Positions 1 to 9,735 of a DNA stretch of 64,000 nt are shown piece by piece. The stretch covers positions 992,001 to 1,056,000 of the forward strand of contig NW_027327626.1 in the NCBI RefSeq assembly GCF_047675955.1. Reading direction: 5' to 3'. Position 1 is the first letter of the stretch. Every line of letters begins with the position of its first letter. The notes under the pieces are model-generated. The model saw only the letters and a list, made by a program, of their open reading frames with translations, was not told the origin of the DNA and searched no databases. The translations under genes and the position numbers were made by a program. The DNA is from Chlorocebus sabaeus. Lineage: Eukaryota > Chordata > Mammalia > Primates > Cercopithecidae.

Positions 1-1107
1 GGAAGCCCATAGAGGGCAATGCTGAAAAAGGAAATAACTTCCGTTCAAAACTGGAAAGAAGCTTTTTGAGAAACTGCTCTGTGTTCTGTTAATTCATCTC
101 ACAGAGTTACATCTTTCCCTTCAAGAAGCCTTTCGCTAAGGCTGTTCTTGTGGAATTGGCAAAGGGATATTTGGAAGCCCATAGAGGGCTATGGTGAAAA
201 AGGAAATATCTTCCGTTCAAAACTGGAAAGAAGCTTTCTGAGAAACTGCTCTGTGTTCTGTTAGTTCATCTCACAGAGTTACATCTTTCCCTTCAAGAAG
301 CCTTTCGCTAAGGCTGTTCTTGGGTAATTGGCAAAGGGATATTTGGAATCCCATAGAGGGCTATGGTGAAAAAGGAAATATCTTCCGTTCAAAACTGGAA
401 AGAAGCTTTCTGAGAAACTGCTCTGTGTTCTGTTAATTCATCTCACAGAGTTACATCTTTCCCTTCAAGAAGCCTTTCGCTAAGGCTGTTCTTGTGGAAT
501 TGGCAAAGGGATATTTGGAAGCCCATAGAGGGCTATGGTGAAAAAGGAAATATCTTCCGTTCAAAATTGGAAAGAAGCTTTCTGAGAAACTGCTCTGTGT
601 TCTGTTAATTCATCTCACAGAGTTACATCTTTCCCTTCAAGAAGCCTGTCGCTAAGGCTGTTCTTGTGGAATTGGCAAAGGGATATTTGGAAGCCCATAG
701 AGGGCTATGGTGAAAAAGGAAATATCTTCCGTTCAAACTGGAAAGAAGCTTTCTGAGAAACTGCTCTGTGTTCTGTTAATTCATCTCACAGAGTTACATC
801 TTTCCCTTCAAGAAGCCTTTCGCTAAGGCTGTTCTTGTGGAATTGGCAAAGGGATATTTGGAAGCCCATAGAGGGCTATGGTGAAAAAGGAAATATCTTC
901 CGTTCAAAACTGGAAAGAAGCTTTCTGATAAACTGCTCTGTGTTCTGTTAATTCATCTCACAGAGTTACATCTTTCCCTTCAAGAAGCCTGTCGCTAAGG
1001 CTGTTCTTGTGGAATTGGCAAAGGGATATTTGGAAGCCCATAGAGGGCTATGGTGAAAAAGGAAATATCTTCCGTTCAAAACTGGAAAGAAGCTTTCTGA
1101 GAAACTG

Positions 1108-1137
1108 CTCTGTGTTCTGTTAATTCATCTCACAGAG
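1108..1137. repeat. 7-bp inverted repeat with 16-base spacer (example)
   Basis: CTCTGTG at 1108-1114 is the exact reverse complement of CACAGAG at 1131-1137. It is conserved in the great majority of monomers. In the marker monomers with ATCACACAG or ATGACACAG (for example 2484-2513) the arms grow to 8 bp, CTCTGTGT with ACACAGAG. It is broken where the left arm reads GTCTGTG (about 12630) or CTCTCTG (about 25187). Confidence 0.75.
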
Positions 1138-1157
1138 TTACATCTTTCCCTTCAAGA

Positions 1158-1174
1158 AGCCTTTCGCTAAGGCT
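1158..1174. repeat. 6-bp hairpin dyad (example; present in most monomers)
   Basis: AGCCTT, a 5-base loop TCGCT, then AAGGCT forms a perfect 6-bp inverted repeat in the consensus monomer. Monomers with the GTCGCT variant (for example about 654, 1507, 1852) keep only 5 pairs, and those with TCTCT (about 2026) keep the stem but change the loop. The dyad is directly visible; extrusion as a cruciform is not shown. Confidence 0.75.
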
Positions 1175-1219
1175 GTTCTTGTGGAATTGGCAAAGGGATA
1201 TTTGGAAGCCCATAGAGGG

Positions 1220-1236
1220 CTATGGTGAAAAAGGAA
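1220..1236 (-). promoter_or_regulatory. pJalpha-type box (example; present in most monomers)
   Basis: The plus strand reads CTATGGTGAAAAAGGAA, the reverse complement of the consensus TTCCTTTTYCACCRTAG that I recall for the pJalpha box of A-type human alpha monomers. It sits where B-type monomers carry the CENP-B box, so these are A-type monomers. The box recurs about every 172 bp; another clear copy is 189-205. It is altered in named variants: ATTGTG (about 1567), AAGTAAAT (about 1405), GTTGAAAAAGG (about 3976), GTGAATAAGG (about 9822), GGTTAAAAAGG (20486, 24613) and AAAGAAAAT (about 48872). Protein binding is known only for human DNA; function here is inference. Confidence 0.7.
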
Positions 1237-1802
1237 ATATCTTCCGTTCAAAACTGGAAAGAAGCTTTCTGAGAAACTGCTCTGTGTTCTGTTTATTCAT
1301 CTCACAGAGTTACATCTTTCTCTTCAAGAAGACTTTCGCTAAGGCTGTTCTTGTGGAATTGGCAAAGGGATATTTGGAAGCCCATAGAGGGCTATGGTGA
1401 AAAAGTAAATATCTTCCGTTCAAAACTGGAAAGAAGCTTTCTGAGAAACTGCTCTGTGTTCTGTTAATTCATCTCACAGAGTTACATGTTTCCCTTCAAG
1501 AAGCCTGTCGCTAAGGCTGTTCTTGTGGAATTGGCAAAGGGATATTTGGAAGCCCATAGAGGGCTATTGTGAAAAAGTAAATATCTTCCGTTCAAAACTG
1601 GAAAGAAGCTTTCTGAGAAACTGCTCTGTGTTCTGTTAATTCATCTCACAGAGTTACATGTTTCCCTTCAAGAAGCCTTTCGCTAAGGCTGTTCTTGTGG
1701 AATTGGCAAAGGGATATTTGGAAGCCCATAGAGGGCTATGGTGAAAAAGGAAATATCTTCCGTTCAAAACTGGAAAGAAGCTTTCTGAGAAACTGCTCTG
1801 TG

Positions 1803-2490
1803 TTCTGTTAATTCATCTCACAGGGTTACATGTTTCCCTTCAAGAAGCCTGTCGCTAAGGCTGTTCTTGTGGAATTGGCAAAGGGATATTTGGAAGCCCA
1901 TTGAGGGCTATGGTGAAAAAGGAAATATCTTCCGTTCAAAACTGGAAAGAAGCTTTCTGAGAAACTGCTCTGTGTTCTGTTAATTCATCTCACAGAGTTA
2001 CATCTTTCCCTTCAAGAAGCCTTTCTCTAAGGCTGTTCTTGTGGAATTGGCAAAGGGATATTTGGAAGCCCTTAGAGGGCTATGGTGAAAAAGGAAATAT
2101 CTTCCGTTCAAAACTGGAAAGAAGCTTTCTGAGAAACTGCTCTGTGTTCTGTTAATTCATCTCACAGGGTTACATGTTTCCCTTCAAGAAGCCTGTCGCT
2201 AAGGCTGTTCTTGTGGAATTGGCAAAGGGATATTTGGAAGCCCATTGAGGGCTATGGTGAAAAAGGAAATATCTTCCGTTCAAAACTGGAAAGAAGCTTT
2301 CTGAGAAACTGCTCTGTGTTCTGTTAATTCATCTCACAGAGTTACATCTTTCCCTTCAAGAAGCCTTTCTCTAAGGCTGTTCTTGTGGAATTGGCAAAGG
2401 GATATTTGGAAGCCCTTAGAGGGCTATGGTGAAAAAGGAAATATCTTCCGTTCAAAACTGGAAAGAAGCTTTCTGAGAAACTGCTCTGTG
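1803..2490 (+). repeat. Two-monomer (344-bp) unit, duplicated in tandem
   Basis: Two linked monomer types alternate here. One has CAGGGTTACATG, CCTGTCGCT and CCATTGAGG. The other has TTTCTCTAAGG and CCCTTAGAGG. The pair occurs twice running (1803-2146 and 2147-2490) before the ATCACACAG marker monomer. Copy 2 of block A, at about 7822-8165, has the pair once, so this is one 344-bp tandem duplication or the reciprocal loss. The pair recurs elsewhere, for example at about 4910-5510 and 14030-14640, as a local dimer structure. Confidence 0.8.
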
Positions 2491-2604
2491 TTCTGTCAAT
2501 TCATCACACAGAGTTACATCTTTCCCTTCAAGAAGACTTTCGCTGAGGCTGTTCTTGTGGAATTGTCAAAGGGATATTTGGAAGCCCATAGAGGGCTATG
2601 GTGA
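2383..2604 (+). repeat. Marker monomer with ATCACACAG, AGACTTTCGCTGAGG, TTGTCAAAGG
   Basis: This heavily marked monomer lies inside the interval given and always follows a CCCTTAGAGG monomer. Equivalent intervals start at 2383, 3071, 8058, 8746, 11498, 14594, 16830, 20957, 27148, 38155, 44862, 47097, 49848, 52598 and 61540. Related forms with GTGATCTGTC and TTACTTC start at 25427 and 31618. The spacings are 4, 29, 4, 16, 18, 13, 24, 36, 64, 39, 13, 16, 16 and 52 monomers, which shows multi-monomer copying without a fixed higher-order period. An open frame crosses this region but starts at TTG and is not a gene. Confidence 0.9.
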
Positions 2605-4040
2605 AAAAGGAAATATCTTCCGTTCAAAACTGGAAGGAAGCTTTCTGAGAAACTGCTCTGTGTTCTGTTAATTCATCTCACAGAGTTACATCTTTCCCTT
2701 CAAGAAGCCTTTCGCTAAGGCTGTTCTTGTGGAATTGGCAAAGGGATATTTGGAAGCCCATAGAGGGCTATGGTGAAAAAGGAAATATCTTCCGTTCAAA
2801 ACTGGAAAGAAGCTTTCTGAGAAACTGCTCTGTGTTCTGTTAATTCATCTCACAGGGTTACATGTTTCCCTTCAAGAAGCCTGTCGCTAAGGCTGTTCTT
2901 GTGGAATTGGCAAAGGGATATTTGGAAGCCCATTGAGGGCTATGGTGAAAAAGGAAATATCTTCCGTTCAAAACTGGAAAGAAGCTTTCTGAGAAACTGC
3001 TCTGTGTTCTGTTAATTCATCTCACAGAGTTACATCTTTCCCTTCAAGAAGCCTTTCTCTAAGGCTGTTCTTGTGGAATTGGCAAAGGGATATTTGGAAG
3101 CCCTTAGAGGGCTATGGTGAAAAAGGAAATATCTTCCGTTCAAAACTGGAAAGAAGCTTTCTGAGAAACTGCTCTGTGTTCTGTCAATTCATCACACAGA
3201 GTTACATCTTTCCCTTCAAGAAGACTTTCGCTGAGGCTGTTCTTGTGGAATTGTCAAAGGGATATTTGGAAGCCCATAGAGGGCTATGGTGAAAAAGGAA
3301 ATATCTTCCGTTCAAAACTGGAAAGAAGCTTTCTGAGAAACTGCTCTGTGTTCTGTTAATTCATCTCACAGAGTTACATCTTTCCCTTCAAGAAGCCTTT
3401 CGCTAAGGCTGTTCTTGTGGAATTGGCAAAGGGATATTTGGAAGCCCATAGAGGGCTATGGTGAAAAAGGAAATATCTTCCGTTCAAAACTGGAAAGAGG
3501 CTTTCTGAGAAACTGCTCTGTGTTCTGTTAATTCATCTCACAGAGTTACATCTTTCCCTTCAAGAAGCCTTTCGCTAAGACTGTTCTTGTAGAATTGGCG
3601 AAGGGATATTTGGAAGCCCATAGAGGGCTATGGTGAAAAAGGAAATACCTTCCGTTCAAAACTGGAAAGAAGCTTTCTGAGAAACTGCTCTGTGTTCTGT
3701 TAATTCATCTCAGAGAGTTACATCTTTCCCTTCAAGAAGCCTTTCGCTAAGGCTGTTCTTGTGGAATTGGCAAAGGGATATTTGGAAGCCCATAGAGGGC
3801 TATGGTGAAAAAGGAAATATCTTCCGTTCAAAACTGGAAAGAGGCTTTCTGAGAAACTGCTCTGTGTTCTGTTAATTCATCTCACAGAGTTACATCTTTC
3901 CCTTCAAGAAGCCTTTCGCTAAGGCTGTTCTTGTGGAATTGGCAAAGGGATATTTGGAAGCCCATAGAGGGCTATGTTGAAAAAGGAAATATCTTTCGTT
4001 CAAAACTGGAAAGAAGCTTTCTGAGAAACTGCTCTGTGTT

Positions 4041-6019
4041 CTGTTAATTCATCTCACAGAGTTACATCTTTCCCTTCAAGAAGCCTGTCGCTAAGGCTGT
4101 TCTTGTGGAATTGGCAAAGGGATATTTGGAAGCCCATAGAGGGCTATGGTGAAAAAGGAAATATCTTCCGTTCAAAACTGGAAAGAAGCTTTCTGAGAAA
4201 CTGCTCTGTGTTCTGTTAGTTCATCTCACAGAGTTACATCTTTCCCTTCAAGAAGCCTTTCGCTAAGGCTGTTCTTGTGGAATTGGCAAAGGGATATTTG
4301 GAAGCCCATAGAGGGCTATGGTGAAAAAGGAAATATCTTCCGTTCAAAACTGGAAAGAAGCTTTCTGAGAAACTGCTCTGTGTTCTGTTAATTCATCTCA
4401 CAGAGTTACATCTTTCTCTTCAAGAAGACTTTCGCTAAGGCTGTTCTTGTGGAATTGGCAAAGGGATATTTGGAAGCCCATAGAGGGCTATGGTGAAAAA
4501 GTAAATATCTTCCGTTCAAAACTGGAAAGAAGCTTTCTGAGAAACTGCTCTGTGTTCTGTTAATTCATCTCACAGAGTTACATGTTTCCCTTCAAGAAGC
4601 CTGTCGCTAAGGCCGTTCTTGTGGAATTGGCAAAGGGATATTTGGAAGCCCATAGAGGGCTATTGTGAAAAAGTAAATATCTTCCGTTCAAAACTGGAAA
4701 GAAGCTTTCTGAGAAACTGCTCTGTGTTCTGTTAATTCATCTCACAGAGTTACATGTTTCCCTTCAAGAAGCCTTTCGCTAAGGCTGTTCTTGTGGAATT
4801 GGCAAAGGGATATTTGGAAGCCCTTAGAGGGCTATGGTGAAAAAGGAAATATCTTCCGTTCAAAACTGGAAAGAAGCTTTCTGAGAAACTGCTCTGTGTT
4901 CTGTTAATTCATCTCACAGGGTTACATGTTTCCCTTCAAGAAGCCTGTCGCTAAGGCTGTTCTTGTGGAATTGGCAAAGGGATATTTGGAAGCCCATTGA
5001 GGGCTATGGTGAAAAAGGAAATATCTTCCGTTCAAAACTGGAAAGAAGCTTTCTGAGAAACTGCTCTGTGTTCTGTTAATTCATCTCACAGAGTTACATC
5101 TTTCCGTTCAAGAAGCCTTTCTCTAAGGCTGTTCTTGTGGAATTGGCAAAGGGATATTTGGAAGCCCTTAGAGGGCTATGGTGAAAAAGGAAATATCTTC
5201 CGTTCAAAACTGGAAAGAAGCTTTCTGAGAAACTGCTCTGTGTTCTGTTAATTCATCTCACAGGGTTACATGTTTCCCTTCAAGAAGCCTGTCGCTAAGG
5301 CTGTTCTTGTGGAATTGGCAAAGGGATATTTGGAAGCCCATTGAGGGCTATGGTGAAAAAGGAAATATCTTCCGTTCAAAACTGGAAAGAAGCTTTCTGA
5401 GAAACTGCTCTGTGTTCTGTTAATTCATCTCACAGAGTTACATCTTTCCCTTCAAGAAGCCTTTCTCTAAGGCTGTTCTTGTGGAATTGGCAAAGGGATA
5501 TTTGGAAGCCCATAGAGGGCTATGGTGAAAAAGGAAATATCTTCCGTTCAAAACTGGAAAGAAGCTTTCTGAGAAACTGCACTGTGTTGTGTTAATTCAT
5601 CTCACATAGTTACATCTTTCCCTTCAAGAAGCCTTTCGCTAAGGCTGTTCTTGTGGAATTGGCAAAGGGATATTTGGAAGCCCATAGAGGGCTACGGTGA
5701 AAAAGGAAATATCTTCCGTTCAACACTGGAAAGAAGCTTTCTGAGAAACTGCTCTGTGTTCTGTTAATTCATCTCACAGAGTTACATCTTTCCCTTCAAG
5801 AAGCCTTTCGCTAAGGCTGTTCTTGTGGAATTGGCAAAGGGATATTTGGAAGCCCATAGATGGCTATGGTGAAAAAGGAAATATCTTCCGTTCAAAACTG
5901 GAAAGAAGCTTTCTGAGAAACTGCTCTGTGTTCTGTTAATTCATCTCACAGAGTTACATCTTTCCCTTCAAGAAGCCTTTCGCTAAGGCTGTTCTTGTAG
6001 AATTGGCAAAGGGATATTT
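4041..6019 (+). repeat. Monomers between the two block A copies
   Basis: From about 4041 to 5250 the marker order matches 9880-11100 at an offset of 5847 bp (34 monomers minus one base): CTTTCTCTTCAAGAAGAC, AAGTAAAT, AAGGCCGTTC, ATTGTG, then CAGGGTTACATG. The copy lacks the one monomer with GAGCTAC and ATAGTGGGC that follows 9735. Two dimer pairs follow (4910-5510). The last monomers, 5580-6019, are close to consensus with private changes such as GCACTGTGTTGTG (about 5580), CACATAG (about 5605), CTACGG (about 5694) and AGATGGC (about 5859). No gene or insertion is present. Confidence 0.8.
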
Positions 6020-9000
6020 GGAAGCCCATAGAGGGCAATGCTGAAAAAGGAAATAACTTCCGTTCAAAACTGGAAAGAAGCTTTTTGAGAAACTGCTCTG
6101 TGTTCTGTTAATTCATCTCACAGAGTTACATCTTTCCCTTCAAGAAGCCTTTCGCTAAGGCTGTTCTTGTGGAATTGGCAAAGGGATATTTGGAAGCCCA
6201 TAGAGGGCTATGGTGAAAAAGGAAATATCTTCCGTTCAAAACTGGAAAGAAGCTTTCTGAGAAACTGCTCTGTGTTCTGTTAGTTCATCTCACAGAGTTA
6301 CATCTTTCCCTTCAAGAAGCCTTTCGCTAAGGCTGTTCTTGGGTAATTGGCAAAGGGATATTTGGAATCCCATAGAGGGCTATGGTGAAAAAGGAAATAT
6401 CTTCCGTTCAAAACTGGAAAGAAGCTTTCTGAGAAACTGCTCTGTGTTCTGTTAATTCATCTCACAGAGTTACATCTTTCCCTTCAAGAAGCCTTTCGCT
6501 AAGGCTGTTCTTGTGGAATTGGCAAAGGGATATTTGGAAGCCCATAGAGGGCTATGGTGAAAAAGGAAATATCTTCCGTTCAAAATTGGAAAGAAGCTTT
6601 CTGAGAAACTGCTCTGTGTTCTGTTAATTCATCTCACAGAGTTACATCTTTCCCTTCAAGAAGCCTGTCGCTAAGGCTGTTCTTGTGGAATTGGCAAAGG
6701 GATATTTGGAAGCCCATAGAGGGCTATGGTGAAAAAGGAAATATCTTCCGTTCAAACTGGAAAGAAGCTTTCTGAGAAACTGCTCTGTGTTCTGTTAATT
6801 CATCTCACAGAGTTACATCTTTCCCTTCAAGAAGCCTTTCGCTAAGGCTGTTCTTGTGGAATTGGCAAAGGGATATTTGGAAGCCCATAGAGGGCTATGG
6901 TGAAAAAGGAAATATCTTCCGTTCAAAACTGGAAAGAAGCTTTCTGATAAACTGCTCTGTGTTCTGTTAATTCATCTCACAGAGTTACATCTTTCCCTTC
7001 AAGAAGCCTGTCGCTAAGGCTGTTCTTGTGGAATTGGCAAAGGGATATTTGGAAGCCCATAGAGGGCTATGGTGAAAAAGGAAATATCTTCCGTTCAAAA
7101 CTGGAAAGAAGCTTTCTGAGAAACTGCTCTGTGTTCTGTTAATTCATCTCACAGAGTTACATCTTTCCCTTCAAGAAGCCTTTCGCTAAGGCTGTTCTTG
7201 TGGAATTGGCAAAGGGATATTTGGAAGCCCATAGAGGGCTATGGTGAAAAAGGAAATATCTTCCGTTCAAAACTGGAAAGAAGCTTTCTGAGAAACTGCT
7301 CTGTGTTCTGTTTATTCATCTCACAGAGTTACATCTTTCTCTTCAAGAAGACTTTCGCTAAGGCTGTTCTTGTGGAATTGGCAAAGGGATATTTGGAAGC
7401 CCATAGAGGGCTATGGTGAAAAAGTAAATATCTTCCGTTCAAAACTGGAAAGAAGCTTTCTGAGAAACTGCTCTGTGTTCTGTTAATTCATCTCACAGAG
7501 TTACATGTTTCCCTTCAAGAAGCCTGTCGCTAAGGCTGTTCTTGTGGAATTGGCAAAGGGATATTTGGAAGCCCATAGAGGGCTATTGTGAAAAAGTAAA
7601 TATCTTCCGTTCAAAACTGGAAAGAAGCTTTCTGAGAAACTGCTCTGTGTTCTGTTAATTCATCTCACAGAGTTACATGTTTCCCTTCAAGAAGCCTTTC
7701 GCTAAGGCTGTTCTTGTGGAATTGGCAAAGGGATATTTGGAAGCCCATAGAGGGCTATGGTGAAAAAGGAAATATCTTCCGTTCAAAACTGGAAAGAAGC
7801 TTTCTGAGAAACTGCTCTGTGTTCTGTTAATTCATCTCACAGGGTTACATGTTTCCCTTCAAGAAGCCTGTCGCTAAGGCTGTTCTTGTGGAATTGGCAA
7901 AGGGATATTTGGAAGCCCATTGAGGGCTATGGTGAAAAAGGAAATATCTTCCGTTCAAAACTGGAAAGAAGCTTTCTGAGAAACTGCTCTGTGTTCTGTT
8001 AATTCATCTCACAGAGTTACATCTTTCCCTTCAAGAAGCCTTTCTCTAAGGCTGTTCTTGTGGAATTGGCAAAGGGATATTTGGAAGCCCTTAGAGGGCT
8101 ATGGTGAAAAAGGAAATATCTTCCGTTCAAAACTGGAAAGAAGCTTTCTGAGAAACTGCTCTGTGTTCTGTCAATTCATCACACAGAGTTACATCTTTCC
8201 CTTCAAGAAGACTTTCGCTGAGGCTGTTCTTGTGGAATTGTCAAAGGGATATTTGGAAGCCCATAGAGGGCTATGGTGAAAAAGGAAATATCTTCCGTTC
8301 AAAACTGGAAGGAAGCTTTCTGAGAAACTGCTCTGTGTTCTGTTAATTCATCTCACAGAGTTACATCTTTCCCTTCAAGAAGCCTTTCGCTAAGGCTGTT
8401 CTTGTGGAATTGGCAAAGGGATATTTGGAAGCCCATAGAGGGCTATGGTGAAAAAGGAAATATCTTCCGTTCAAAACTGGAAAGAAGCTTTCTGAGAAAC
8501 TGCTCTGTGTTCTGTTAATTCATCTCACAGGGTTACATGTTTCCCTTCAAGAAGCCTGTCGCTAAGGCTGTTCTTGTGGAATTGGCAAAGGGATATTTGG
8601 AAGCCCATTGAGGGCTATGGTGAAAAAGGAAATATCTTCCGTTCAAAACTGGAAAGAAGCTTTCTGAGAAACTGCTCTGTGTTCTGTTAATTCATCTCAC
8701 AGAGTTACATCTTTCCCTTCAAGAAGCCTTTCTCTAAGGCTGTTCTTGTGGAATTGGCAAAGGGATATTTGGAAGCCCTTAGAGGGCTATGGTGAAAAAG
8801 GAAATATCTTCCGTTCAAAACTGGAAAGAAGCTTTCTGAGAAACTGCTCTGTGTTCTGTCAATTCATCACACAGAGTTACATCTTTCCCTTCAAGAAGAC
8901 TTTCGCTGAGGCTGTTCTTGTGGAATTGTCAAAGGGATATTTGGAAGCCCATAGAGGGCTATGGTGAAAAAGGAAATATCTTCCGTTCAAAACTGGAAAG

Positions 9001-9735
9001 AAGCTTTCTGAGAAACTGCTCTGTGTTCTGTTAATTCATCTCACAGAGTTACATCTTTCCCTTCAAGAAGCCTTTCGCTAAGGCTGTTCTTGTGGAATTG
9101 GCAAAGGGATATTTGGAAGCCCATAGAGGGCTATGGTGAAAAAGGAAATATCTTCCGTTCAAAACTGGAAAGAGGCTTTCTGAGAAACTGCTCTGTGTTC
9201 TGTTAATTCATCTCACAGAGTTACATCTTTCCCTTCAAGAAGCCTTTCGCTAAGACTGTTCTTGTAGAATTGGCGAAGGGATATTTGGAAGCCCATAGAG
9301 GGCTATGGTGAAAAAGGAAATACCTTCCGTTCAAAACTGGAAAGAAGCTTTCTGAGAAACTGCTCTGTGTTCTGTTAATTCATCTCAGAGAGTTACATCT
9401 TTCCCTTCAAGAAGCCTTTCGCTAAGGCTGTTCTTGTGGAATTGGCAAAGGGATATTTGGAAGCCCATAGAGGGCTATGGTGAAAAAGGAAATATCTTCC
9501 GTTCAAAACTGGAAAGAGGCTTTCTGAGAAACTGCTCTGTGTTCTGTTAATTCATCTCACAGAGTTACATCTTTCCCTTCAAGAAGCCTTTCGCTAAGGC
9601 TGTTCTTGTGGAATTGGCAAAGGGATATTTGGAAGCCCATAGAGGGCTATGTTGAAAAAGGAAATATCTTTCGTTCAAAACTGGAAAGAAGCTTTCTGAG
9701 AAACTGCTCTGTGTTCTGTTAATTCATCTCACAGA
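6020..9735 (+). repeat. Block A, copy 2
   Basis: This is a near-identical repeat of 1-4040 at an offset of 6019 bp, then 5675 bp after the missing 344-bp pair. Even rare private changes are shared: the CGTTCAAACTGG deletion (about 6751), GGGTAATTGG (about 6351) and GGAATCCC (about 6366). After about 9735 it continues into a GAGCTAC monomer that copy 1 lacks. The sharing of single-base deletions shows descent by copying rather than independent mutation. Confidence 0.87.

Larger units (their letters stand above)
1090..1261 (+). repeat. Reference (consensus-like) monomer
   Basis: This 172-bp unit runs from one HindIII site to the next and represents the commonest sequence in the array. In order it contains the HindIII site (1090), a 7-bp inverted repeat (1108-1114 with 1131-1137), a 6-bp hairpin (1158-1174), a 5-bp hairpin (1207-1221), the pJalpha-type box (1220-1236) and a TTCC/GGAA dyad (1242-1259). 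It has two CpG sites, in TTCGCT and TTCCGT. All variants named in this annotation are described against this unit. Confidence 0.9.
1..4040 (+). repeat. Block A, copy 1 (about 23 monomers)
   Basis: This block starts mid-monomer with the marker GGGCAATGCTG followed by AAATAACTTCC. The same marker order returns 6019 bp later (35 monomers minus one base): GGGTAATTGG (about 332), CAAAATTGG (about 562), the one-base deletion CGTTCAAACTGG (about 731), GATAAAC (about 928), GTTTATTC (about 1291), AAGTAAAT (about 1405) and ATTGTG (about 1567). After about 1800 the offset becomes 5675 because this copy holds two extra monomers. It ends with ATGTTGAAAAAGG at about 3974 and resumes in the related segment at 4041. 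Confidence 0.85.

Noticed and set aside
1220..1236. True CENP-B box at the standard position
   Set aside because: The site reads TATG and AGGA where TTCG and CGGG are needed, four mismatches in the core. It fits the pJalpha-type consensus instead.
2383..2604. Repeated open frames of 73 codons (also at 1179, 8058, 11498, 16830 and many other places)
   Set aside because: They begin at TTG rather than ATG, span about 1.3 satellite monomers, and recur only because the repeat recurs. There is no coding-type pattern of change between copies.
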